A DNA stretch of 31,460 bases from positions 1 to 31,460 of IMG/VR virus record IMGVR_UViG_3300012920_003396; one strand, written 5' to 3'. Positions 6,171 through 13,516 of this stretch are shown piece by piece. The notes under the pieces were generated by a model, which made no database searches, was not told where the DNA came from, and saw only the letters and a program-made list of their open reading frames with translations. This DNA is from a virus. The position numbers and the translations under genes were made by a program. The stretch's first letter is position 1, and each line of letters begins with the position of its first letter.

Positions 6171-6437
6171 ATGAATCTATCAGAAAAAACTAAAATAACT
6201 TTTACTCCTGCTAACTTACTTTCACTTGTAACAACAGTAGTCGCAGTAACAGGAATATGGTTTCACCTTAATGGTCAAATCGAAGAAGCAAAAGAACTTC
6301 CTAAGAATGAAAATGATAAAGTTGTAAGAGAAGCCGTTCTAAAAATGAACGCTGATATGCAATACATTAAAGATGAGATAACTGAAATAAAATCTCGGAT
6401 GGAGAAAATGGAAGAAAGGCTTTACCAACTTAAATAA
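6171..6437 (+). CDS. Membrane-anchored coiled-coil protein
   Basis: This 88-residue protein has one membrane segment at about 14-32, ending G-I-W-F-H-L. A charged coiled coil follows from about 47 to the end (heptads around I-K-D-E-I-T-E-I and M-E-K-M-E-E-R-L). The layout fits an inner-membrane protein with an extramembrane coiled coil. It lies 3 bases before a putative cell-wall enzyme, so a holin or lysis-accessory role is likely. The product is too short to assign to a known holin class by eye. Confidence 0.72.
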   Translation: MNLSEKTKITFTPANLLSLVTTVVAVTGIWFHLNGQIEEAKELPKNENDKVVREAVLKMNADMQYIKDEITEIKSRMEKMEERLYQLK

Positions 6438-6440
6438 AAT

Positions 6441-7049
6441 ATGACTCTAATAGAACAAATGACTCTTGCTAAGGTGCAAGAAGTATTCAAAGAAAAGAAC
6501 TATGCGTTCTTCACTAAAGGAAATTACAACTTAAACATAATAGGAGTACGAAGTCCTAATCAAGTAGCTAATAGCTTTGATGACTATATGCTTGTTATAT
6601 ATAAAAAACTTGACAAGTGGGTTATCAATGAGTTTACCATTACTACAGATGCAGGTTTGTATTGGTTACAAAATCCTATGAATAAAAAGGGAACAGCACT
6701 ACTTGTTCCTAATCAGTATAGAAGTACATATAAACTTGATGGTCATGGAAGAACAAGATACGAAGCGTTGTGTCAGAGACTTGCTAATGTAGAAGTATAT
6801 CGTGATGACAACAAGGATAAGATACTTGACTATGATGACGCAACGAAGGAGTGGGGGATGTTTGGTATAAACATTCACCGGTCACATCCTTACCATGAGA
6901 AAGACACAGTAGATAAATACAGTGCAGGCTGTCAGGTCTTTCAATCTATATATGAGTATAATGATTTTATAGCATTATGCAAAACCTCATCAAGACTTTA
7001 CGGAAACAGTTTTACATATACCCTTCTTTTAGAAAGTGATTTACTATAA
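6441..7049 (+). CDS. YkuD-like cell-wall enzyme, putative endolysin
   Basis: This 202-residue protein has a C-terminal signature G-I-N-I-H-R-S (142-148) followed by K-Y-S-A-G-C-Q-V-F (159-167). The spacing between His146 and Cys164 and the S-x-G-C motif match the catalytic His/Cys of L,D-transpeptidase (YkuD)-type enzymes. The usual Arg after the Cys motif is replaced by Gln-Val-Phe. No signal peptide is seen, as expected for an enzyme released through a holin. Position next to a membrane protein supports peptidoglycan cleavage at lysis. The match is by motif only, so another Cys/His wall hydrolase fold is possible. Confidence 0.72.
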   Translation: MTLIEQMTLAKVQEVFKEKNYAFFTKGNYNLNIIGVRSPNQVANSFDDYMLVIYKKLDKWVINEFTITTDAGLYWLQNPMNKKGTALLVPNQYRSTYKLDGHGRTRYEALCQRLANVEVYRDDNKDKILDYDDATKEWGMFGINIHRSHPYHEKDTVDKYSAGCQVFQSIYEYNDFIALCKTSSRLYGNSFTYTLLLESDLL

Positions 7050-7060
7050 TTTTATTTAGT

Positions 7061-7068
7061 TATCTTTG
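7061..7068 (+). promoter_or_regulatory. -7 promoter box
   Basis: TATCTTTG lies 16 bases before the ATG at 7085, giving a very short leader. It would drive the coiled-coil gene and the fibre. Confidence 0.7.
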
Positions 7069-7084
7069 TATAAAATTAAATACA

Positions 7085-7309
7085 ATGAAATTAACTAAAG
7101 AAGAATTAGAAAGAGTTCAGGAATTGAACAATTCGTTTACTCAAGCAAAATTAGCTATTGGAGAGTTAGAACTAAAACGCCATGGAATGTTACAGGAAGT
7201 GGATAAGTTGAGACAATCTTTTGCTATTGAGGAACAGAAATTAATTAGTAAATACGGAGCTGATTCTGTTATCAACTTACAAACAGGAGAGGTGACAGAA
7301 AAGAAATAA
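7085..7309 (+). CDS. Small coiled-coil protein upstream of fibre
   Basis: This 74-residue protein is one amphipathic helix over about residues 4-55, with heptads around L-E-R-V-Q-E-L and V-D-K-L-R-Q-S. A short tail reads V-I-N-L-Q-T-G-E-V. I have a sense of having seen similar proteins in other Bacteroidota phages but know of no function. It lies one base before the fibre gene behind a shared promoter. It could be a fibre assembly partner or an oligomerisation factor; this is inferred from position. Confidence 0.72.
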   Translation: MKLTKEELERVQELNNSFTQAKLAIGELELKRHGMLQEVDKLRQSFAIEEQKLISKYGADSVINLQTGEVTEKK

Positions 7310-7310
7310 T

Positions 7311-9338
7311 ATGTCAAAGATAAGTAACCAAAGTGCGTATCCTGCAGCAGCACCTGCATTAGATGATTATTTAATTGGAACAGATGTTAGTGATAGTAAT
7401 GCAACCAAGACATTTACTCTTGGGGATATTACAGGTTTAACACCTGCAGATACTTTAGAAGAAGTATTAACAGCAGGAAATGTTGCAACTAATAATATAG
7501 TTTTAACAGGTGATATAACTTGTACCAACATAATCCCAACAAACATTGTAGATAATAATGGGTTAACAGGTACAGCAGGACAGCAACTTATTATTAGTGC
7601 AACCAATACACTTGCGTGGGGAGCAGGAGCAGCAGATACTTTAGAAGCAGTTTTAACTGCAGGTAATACTGCGACAAATGATATTAACCTTACAGGTGAT
7701 GTTAACTGTACAAACTTAGTAGCAACTGCAGGCGTAACAGGAACACTTGTTGTAGGTAATACTTCGGTTACTACTCCATTAGTTAGACCAACTAACATTG
7801 AGGATAGCATAGGAAGTACAGGATTAGCAGGACAATACTTACGTTTTCAACCCGGAGGAATTGTGTGGGAAACAGTGGGAGCGAATACATTACAAGAAGT
7901 CTTGGATGCAGGTAACACTGCAACACAAGACATTAACCTTACAGGAAACATAACTTGCACTAATTTAACTGCAACTCAGGATGTTAATGGAGATGTGTTT
8001 AATGCTACTACTCAAGTTAGCACTCCACTAATGGATGCTACAGACATTCAAGATGGTGCAGGTGCTACAGGAACTGCAGGGCAATATCTTACCGCTACAG
8101 GTACAGGATTGCAGTGGCAAACAGTTAGCCCTACAGCCATTCCTTTAGCGGATGTATTAGCAGCCGGTAACAGTGCAGTAAACGATATTAGTCTTAACGG
8201 AGATATAACTTGCAATATAATGGCGGCAGGAGGTATTCAAGATAATGCAGGTTCACTCGGAACAGCAAACCAAGTACTTTCCAAAAACCTTGCAGGTGAT
8301 TTAGTTTGGGAATCACTTCCGGGTCCTTTACTACCTTTAAATCAATATAAATATTTTGTTGGGGACGCATCTAATCAAGCAAGTGAATCAATCTTACTAA
8401 CAGAAACTGCAGCAGGAAGAGTGAACGCTACAAAGTTTACTACTCCTGACTTTGAATGTATTGGTGCAGGTTCTACATTTGTTCAAGAAGGAATGAATCC
8501 TTTAGGTGGTGGAACTAATCTCTCTATAGGAGCAAATAATTTAATTACAAATTTACATAGTCAAACTGTCATAGTAGGTAGAGGAAACAATGCAGCAAAT
8601 GTGGCAGGAGGGATAGGCAATGTTATCATGGGTAACGGAAACTTATCCGCATTAAATGGGACGCTTAATGGTAATTATATTTTTGGTGATGAGAGTATAT
8701 CATCAGAGACAACTTCTGTTGTCGATAATATTGTAATGGGTAGACGTGTAATGTTTAACACCACATCTGCACCAAACAATAATATTGTAATGGGAGCCTT
8801 CACTGCAAGTGTAGGAGCACAATCATCAGCTATGTTTAGTAATGTTGTGATTGGACATCAAGCAAGTAAGAACATAACAGATACTATGCGTAGTAATGTT
8901 GTGATTGGGCAAGCTGCTTTAGATGAAGTTACCACAAATGCAGCAGGTGTAGTAGTAATTGGAAGTAATGCTTTGAATGGAGGTACAGCTAAAACAGATT
9001 TAGCTTCGAGTATTGTTATTGGTGCAGATGCAGATACAGGTGCAACCACTTCTATTACTAATGCTATTGTTTTATCTAATGGAGCTGTAAACATTCCATA
9101 CGGACCAACGCAAACAGGAGTACAAGACAATGAAACTTTTATTGGTAACGCTTCAACTACTTACGCTCAGATTGAAGGGAGAATAAACTTCCCTCTTGTT
9201 GGAGCTGTAGGTGGAGGGTTTAAAGATGATGCCACAGCAGGTGCAGCAGGACTGACACGAGGTGATGTATACATGACTGATGGTACAGGAACAGTTGCTC
9301 CTCTAAATGTAGCAGGCATCTTAATGATAAAACAATAA
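7311..9338 (+). CDS. Tail fibre with tandem repeats and YadA-like roll
   Basis: This 675-residue protein is Gly/Thr/Asn/Ala-rich with three parts. Residues 1-45 include a short segment ending F-T-L-G-D-I and probably join the particle. Residues about 46-345 hold four copies of a module beginning (T/A)-L-(E/Q/A)-(E/A/D)-V-L-x-A-G-N and continuing I-x-L-(T/N)-G-(D/N)-(I/V)-x-C. They start near residues 46, 108, 191 and 277. Residues about 415-600 hold repeated N-x-V-(V/I)-(I/M)-G turns 15-25 residues apart, like the YadA head beta-roll of trimeric adhesins. This suggests a homotrimeric receptor-binding fibre. No C-terminal self-cleaving chaperone domain is seen. It overlaps the next gene by TAATG. 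Confidence 0.85.
   Translation: MSKISNQSAYPAAAPALDDYLIGTDVSDSNATKTFTLGDITGLTPADTLEEVLTAGNVATNNIVLTGDITCTNIIPTNIVDNNGLTGTAGQQLIISATNTLAWGAGAADTLEAVLTAGNTATNDINLTGDVNCTNLVATAGVTGTLVVGNTSVTTPLVRPTNIEDSIGSTGLAGQYLRFQPGGIVWETVGANTLQEVLDAGNTATQDINLTGNITCTNLTATQDVNGDVFNATTQVSTPLMDATDIQDGAGATGTAGQYLTATGTGLQWQTVSPTAIPLADVLAAGNSAVNDISLNGDITCNIMAAGGIQDNAGSLGTANQVLSKNLAGDLVWESLPGPLLPLNQYKYFVGDASNQASESILLTETAAGRVNATKFTTPDFECIGAGSTFVQEGMNPLGGGTNLSIGANNLITNLHSQTVIVGRGNNAANVAGGIGNVIMGNGNLSALNGTLNGNYIFGDESISSETTSVVDNIVMGRRVMFNTTSAPNNNIVMGAFTASVGAQSSAMFSNVVIGHQASKNITDTMRSNVVIGQAALDEVTTNAAGVVVIGSNALNGGTAKTDLASSIVIGADADTGATTSITNAIVLSNGAVNIPYGPTQTGVQDNETFIGNASTTYAQIEGRINFPLVGAVGGGFKDDATAGAAGLTRGDVYMTDGTGTVAPLNVAGILMIKQ
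7446..8340 (+). repeat. Four diverged repeats inside the fibre gene
   Basis: The in-frame modules start near 7449, 7635, 7887 and 8143. The conserved core is about 75 bases; the spacing (186, 252, 258) differs because the parts between cores vary in length. The DNA copies have drifted while the protein motif is kept, so the duplication is old and the repeat is under selection. Confidence 0.75.
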
Positions 9339-9562
9339 TGGATATTAGAAAGATTTCTGTTGGACCTGACTATAAGTCGGGAGCTATGCACTACTTGGTT
9401 GGTCAAGATGTGCTTAATGGAAGTCACAAGATACATCTTATTCAATTTGATGTAGATAAAAAATCATTTAAGATTTGGATTATAAGGTCCAATGAAGTAG
9501 TTTTATGGAAAGAGTTTACATCTCAAATCCCTATTTCAATAGAATATAACATAAACTTTTAA
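9338..9562 (+). CDS. Conserved small phage protein, function unknown
   Basis: This 74-residue protein reads I-R-K-I-S-V-G-P-D-Y-K-S-G-A-M-H-Y, then a beta-rich core and a final V-x-L-W-K-E-F followed by I-S-I-E-Y-N-I-N-F. The V-G-P-D-Y-K-S-x-A-M-H-Y start is one I associate with small proteins of other marine phages, but I know of no assigned role. It overlaps the stop of the fibre gene (TAATG), so it is probably translated together with the fibre and may help its folding or regulate its synthesis. Confidence 0.72.
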   Translation: MDIRKISVGPDYKSGAMHYLVGQDVLNGSHKIHLIQFDVDKKSFKIWIIRSNEVVLWKEFTSQIPISIEYNINF

Positions 9563-9564
9563 TT

Positions 9565-9753
9565 ATGAAAAATAGATTAATATCAAATTACGTTACTACA
9601 ATCGTAGGACTTTTAATTATGTCTTTTTGCCTTGTAATGATTTACACAGGTAAGGCTGATAGCACAGATATGAGTGGATGGTTAGCAGTATCTTTATTAT
9701 TCTTACGCTCTAAAGATTCCTTAATTGCTTTACCAAAGGATGAAGGAAAATAA
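9565..9753 (+). CDS. Holin-like membrane protein
   Basis: This 62-residue protein has a positively charged N-terminus, a membrane segment at about 9-28, a short polar turn with K-A-D-S-T-D, and a second shorter hydrophobic segment at about 37-48. A charged tail follows (K-D-S-L-I-A-L-P-K-D-E-G-K). The two-segment, class II layout and position before a spanin-like gene fit a holin that opens the inner membrane at lysis. Alternatively it may anchor another lysis protein. Its 3' end overlaps the next gene by 14 bases. Confidence 0.68.
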   Translation: MKNRLISNYVTTIVGLLIMSFCLVMIYTGKADSTDMSGWLAVSLLFLRSKDSLIALPKDEGK

Positions 9754-10453
9754 AAATGATATAACCACTATTAAAAATATTATTATAGCAATACTTATTC
9801 TATTGTTATGCATGAGTGGTTGTGCTGTATGGAGTAACTACAAGAAGTTAAAACACTACGAGAGACAAGTTAGTAAACTAAATATTGAAGGACAGTCCTT
9901 TGATACTCTTAGAGATGAAACAGGTAAGCTACTTGCAGAACAAGAACAAATCATTTTAACTCAAAAGCAAGCGATTGACTATGGGTGGACAGCCTACAGA
10001 AAATTAAAAAAACTACAAAGCAATGTAAAAGTAAAAACTGTTACAAAGCTTGATAGTATCTTTATTCCTTATACAAAAGATAGTATTGTAATTAAATATG
10101 ATACAGTGTATATGGATACTACAAAACATTTACATTCTATTACTGTTCCTCGTAAGTTTAGTATCTTAGACGAATACTATGCCATAGGGGGTAGAGTAAA
10201 AAAAGATGGGGTAGTGGTAGATAGCTTGAAGATATTTAATACTATGAATGTAAACATAGGTCTTAAATCTCAAGGACTATTTAAAAAACCTAAGCCTATT
10301 GTTATGGTAGATTATGACAACCCTTATGTTAGTACAATAGGATTGTCTAATATTATTATAAAAGATGAAAAGAAATTTTATGACCGAAAGTTATTTTGGT
10401 TTGGACTTGGATTAGTGAGTGGCATAACAACTACTGCAATTATACTTAAATAA
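9740..10453 (+). CDS. Spanin-like protein with two membrane ends
   Basis: I start this gene at the ATG at 9740 (237 residues); an upstream TTG at 9725 would add five residues. A membrane segment lies at about 12-30 and includes L-C-M-S-G-C, a weak lipobox-like pattern around Cys28. A coiled coil at about 35-95 and a beta-rich middle follow. A second hydrophobic segment makes up the last 20 residues. Membrane-tethered coiled coils beside holins are typical of spanins, which join inner and outer membrane in Gram-negative lysis. The C-terminal segment resembles a unimolecular spanin in reverse. I do not have a firm family. Confidence 0.68.
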   Translation: MKENKNDITTIKNIIIAILILLLCMSGCAVWSNYKKLKHYERQVSKLNIEGQSFDTLRDETGKLLAEQEQIILTQKQAIDYGWTAYRKLKKLQSNVKVKTVTKLDSIFIPYTKDSIVIKYDTVYMDTTKHLHSITVPRKFSILDEYYAIGGRVKKDGVVVDSLKIFNTMNVNIGLKSQGLFKKPKPIVMVDYDNPYVSTIGLSNIIIKDEKKFYDRKLFWFGLGLVSGITTTAIILK

Positions 10454-10459
10454 AATAAA

Positions 10460-11023
10460 ATGCGTTCACCTGAAAGGTTTATAGTTCGTCCCTATAATGG
10501 GAGGAGGTATGACAATATAAAAAATGTAGAAGGAGTCAATGTAATCATTGGAACTTCAGAAGAAAACTATAAAGTTTCTAATAGAGAAGCTGAGGTAATA
10601 TCTGTACCTTTAAACTATAAAGGAGAGATAGAGCCCGGAGATACTTTGCTTGTTCACCATAATGTCTTTAAGTTTTATAATGACATTAAAGGTAGAAGGA
10701 GGAGTGGTAGAAGTTTTTTTAAAGATGATTTGTTCTTTATTGAGGACGACCAATTTTTTATGTATAAAAAAAATGGTAAATGGAAGGCTTATGGAAAGAA
10801 TTGTTTTATAAAGCCTTTACCCAAAAAAGATACAGACATATATAAGACAGGTCAATACGAACCTTTAATAGGAACTGTTAAATATATTAATGAAGATTTA
10901 AAAAACTTTGGACTTAAAGAAGGGGATGAAGTAGGGTTTGAACCTGAGAGTGAGTATGAGTTTAGGGTAGATGGCGAAGTATTGTACAGAATGTTTACTA
11001 ACAATATAACATTTTTAGTGTAA
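10460..11023 (+). CDS. GroES-like protein, apparently tandem
   Basis: This 187-residue protein reads as one or two GroES-like folds. The first half (about 5-118) starts F-I-V-R-P-Y, has a loop with G-V-N-V-I-I-G (25-31) where GroES has its mobile loop, then E-A-E-V-I-S-V and E-P-G-D-T-L-L-V-H (58-66). The second half (about 135-187) gives I-G-T-V, K-E-G-D-E-V-G-F (153-160), the F-R-V-D-G-E-V-L-Y strand (168-176) and a final I-T-F-L-V. These match the GroES (T-R-G-E-V, V-G-D-x-V-x-F, I-x-x-E-E) core. A likely role is as a co-chaperonin or a structural relative. It lies directly before the packaging genes, far from groEL, and overlaps the next start by TAATG. I am fairly sure of the fold, less of the function. 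Confidence 0.68.
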   Translation: MRSPERFIVRPYNGRRYDNIKNVEGVNVIIGTSEENYKVSNREAEVISVPLNYKGEIEPGDTLLVHHNVFKFYNDIKGRRRSGRSFFKDDLFFIEDDQFFMYKKNGKWKAYGKNCFIKPLPKKDTDIYKTGQYEPLIGTVKYINEDLKNFGLKEGDEVGFEPESEYEFRVDGEVLYRMFTNNITFLV

Positions 11024-11304
11024 TGGAATCAAGTGAACTTAAATTAAAAATAATAGCAGCAGGTAAAAAAGCTGTAAAGGAGTTAATAAAAGTTGCTCAA
11101 GAGGAAATAATAAAGCCTGACCCTGAAGATGAACTTGCTGCAGATAGATTAAAGAACGCTGCAGCTACTAAGAAGTTAGCCATTATAGATGCGTTTGATA
11201 TATTAAAACGTATAGATGAAGAAAAAGAAAGATTAGATTACGAGAGTAAAGGAACAACACGAACAGATACAAAACAAGGATTTGCAGAAAGAAGGTCTAA
11301 ATAA
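11023..11304 (+). CDS. Putative small terminase partner
   Basis: This 93-residue helical protein has K-A-V-K-E-L-I-K-V-A, then D-E-L-A-A-D-R-L-K-N-A-A-A-T-K-K-L-A-I and F-D-I-L-K-R-I-D-E-E. Its length, helical make-up and position immediately before terL fit a DNA-recognising small terminase subunit. I see no clear helix-turn-helix, so the assignment rests on context. Its last 23 bases overlap the longest likely terL frame in a different reading frame, which has no ATG start. The two products may therefore be linked by unusual initiation or frameshifting. Confidence 0.65.
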   Translation: MESSELKLKIIAAGKKAVKELIKVAQEEIIKPDPEDELAADRLKNAAATKKLAIIDAFDILKRIDEEKERLDYESKGTTRTDTKQGFAERRSK

Positions 11305-13516
11305 TTTATACACTGTAGTTAAAGACTATATTCCATCTTCTCATATTAAGAAACATAATAAGAGAAAATCATGGACTTATGGGTATAACAAAGACTTTGA
11401 TGTTGTAGTTATATCTCGCACCGGACAAATAGGTGAGGTGGTTTGTATTAGTGGATTGCACATTGCCTTACCTTTAGCACCTCAACAGCTCGTTGACGAG
11501 CCATTTAATTATTGGCATAGAAAGGATTATCCTAAAGAGTTAGATAGAATAAATAGTATTTTTCAATGGAATGAAATGCCACGAGAGTTTAAAGACAAAT
11601 GGGTAGACTACATTGAAGAAGAGTTTGACCGCAGAGAAGAAGGTCATTGGTTTATAAACAAGAATAAACCTACTTATATTACAGGTGCTCACTATATGTA
11701 TCTTCAATGGACTAAGATTGATGTAGGGTATCCGGATTACCGAGAAGCTAATAGAATATTCTTTATATATTGGGAAGCTTGCAAAGCTGACAAAAGATGT
11801 TTTGGTATGGTGTATTTAAAGATAAGGCGTTCAGGTTTTTCATTTATGGGTTCAGCAGAAGCAGTTAATACCGCAACCATAGCGAGAGACTCAAGGGTAG
11901 GCATACTATCTAAGACAGGTTCAGATGCAAAGAAGATGTTTACTGATAAGGTAGTACCTATATCTCAACACTTACCATTCTTTTTTAAACCAATTCAAGA
12001 TGGTATGGACAGACCAAAGACTGAGCTTGCTTATAGAATACCTGCATCTAAAATAACCAAAAAGAATATGCATGAAGTAGGTGATGATGAGATGGAAGGA
12101 TTGGATACTACAATAGATTGGAAGAACACAGATGACAACTCTTATGATGGTGAGAAGTTATTATTACTTGTACATGATGAGAGTGGTAAATGGCTAAAGC
12201 CAAATGATATATTAAATAATTGGAGGGTAACCAAAACTTGTTTAAGGTTAGGTAGTAAGATAATTGGTAAGTGCATGATGGGTTCTACATCAAATGCATT
12301 AAGCAAGGGAGGAAGTAACTTTAAAAAGTTATACGAAAGTTCTAATGTAATGAAAAGAAACTCCAATGGTATGACAAAGAGTGGCATGTATTCTTTGTTT
12401 ATTCCTATGGAGTGGAACATGGAAGGCTTTATAGACAGGTATGGATATCCTGTATTCAGAACACCAAGCAAAGAGGTTAGAGGAGTGGATGATGAGATGA
12501 TTGACTTTGGAGCTATAGACTATTGGGAGAATGAAGTTACATCTTTAAAGGGAGACCCTGATGCATTGAATGAATTTTACAGACAATTTCCAAGAACAGA
12601 GTCTCATGCATTTAGAGATGAAAGCAACTCTTCATTGTTTAACTTAACTAAGATATATCAACAAATAGATTATAATGATTCTTTAATAACACAACATCAT
12701 TTAACACGAGGTTCTTTTCATTGGCAGAACGGAGAGAAGGATACTAAGGTTGTGTTTAGTCCTGATATACGAGGAAGATTCCTTGTTAGTTGGACACCTG
12801 AGAAAGCTTTACAAAATAGAGTTGTAGTTAAAAATGGAATTAAATATCCGGGCAATGAACACTTAGGTGCATTTGGTTGTGACTCTTATGACATCTCGGG
12901 TGTAGTAGGTGGTGGTGGTTCTAATGGTGCGTTACATGGTGTAACTAAATTCAATATGGATAATGCTCCAAGCAATGAGTTTTTTTTACAGTATGTTGCA
13001 CGACCCCAAACTGCAGAAATATTTTTTGAAGAAGTATTAATGGCTTGTGTGTTTTATGGTATGCCAATACTTGCAGAGAATAATAAACCAAGATTGTTAT
13101 ATCACTTTAAGAATAGAGGATATAGAGGATTCTCTATGAATAGACCTGATAAAGTATATAATAAACTATCTAAGACAGAAAGGGAGTTAGGTGGTATACC
13201 TAATAGCTCTGAAGATGTGAAACAATCTCACGCTTCAGCAGTAGAGTCATACATTGAAAAGCATGTAGGTATAGATATGGAAGGAACTTATAGAGATAAA
13301 GATGACATGGGGTCTATGTTATTCACAAGAACATTAGAAGATTGGGCAAAGTTTGACATTAATAATAGAACTCGATATGATGCAACAATAAGCTCCGGAT
13401 TAGCTATAATGGCTATACAGAAGCACTTATATCAGCCTCAGAAAAAAGAGTCAAAAATAAGCGTTAACTTTGCAAGGTATAATAACAAGGGAAGAATCAG
13501 TGAATTAATAAAATAA
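11282..13516 (+). CDS. terL: Terminase large subunit (TerL)
   Basis: This protein of about 744 residues is the packaging motor. The ATPase part has K-I-R-R-S-G-F-S-F (about 179-188) as a divergent Walker A in which the usual Lys-Ser/Thr is not obvious. It also has L-L-L-L-V-H-D-E-S-G-K-W (about 293-304) as Walker B with catalytic Glu, and M-M-G-S-T-S-N (about 335) as coupling motif. The nuclease part (about 530-680) begins G-A-F-G-C-D-S-Y-D-I-S, with acidic residues for metal binding, and continues P-I-L-A-E-N-N-K-P-R-L. The start is uncertain: the frame opens after a TAG at 11234, with only ATT (11237), ATA (11267) and TTG (11282) as candidates, and no ATG for about 97 codons. The stop overlaps the portal start (TAATG). 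Confidence 0.93.
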   Translation: MQKEGLNNLYTVVKDYIPSSHIKKHNKRKSWTYGYNKDFDVVVISRTGQIGEVVCISGLHIALPLAPQQLVDEPFNYWHRKDYPKELDRINSIFQWNEMPREFKDKWVDYIEEEFDRREEGHWFINKNKPTYITGAHYMYLQWTKIDVGYPDYREANRIFFIYWEACKADKRCFGMVYLKIRRSGFSFMGSAEAVNTATIARDSRVGILSKTGSDAKKMFTDKVVPISQHLPFFFKPIQDGMDRPKTELAYRIPASKITKKNMHEVGDDEMEGLDTTIDWKNTDDNSYDGEKLLLLVHDESGKWLKPNDILNNWRVTKTCLRLGSKIIGKCMMGSTSNALSKGGSNFKKLYESSNVMKRNSNGMTKSGMYSLFIPMEWNMEGFIDRYGYPVFRTPSKEVRGVDDEMIDFGAIDYWENEVTSLKGDPDALNEFYRQFPRTESHAFRDESNSSLFNLTKIYQQIDYNDSLITQHHLTRGSFHWQNGEKDTKVVFSPDIRGRFLVSWTPEKALQNRVVVKNGIKYPGNEHLGAFGCDSYDISGVVGGGGSNGALHGVTKFNMDNAPSNEFFLQYVARPQTAEIFFEEVLMACVFYGMPILAENNKPRLLYHFKNRGYRGFSMNRPDKVYNKLSKTERELGGIPNSSEDVKQSHASAVESYIEKHVGIDMEGTYRDKDDMGSMLFTRTLEDWAKFDINNRTRYDATISSGLAIMAIQKHLYQPQKKESKISVNFARYNNKGRISELIK

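Noticed and set aside
7367-7810. 147-codon minus-strand frame inside the fibre gene
   Set aside because: It mirrors the repetitive fibre codons and is rich in Val/Ser/Pro; shadow of the real gene.
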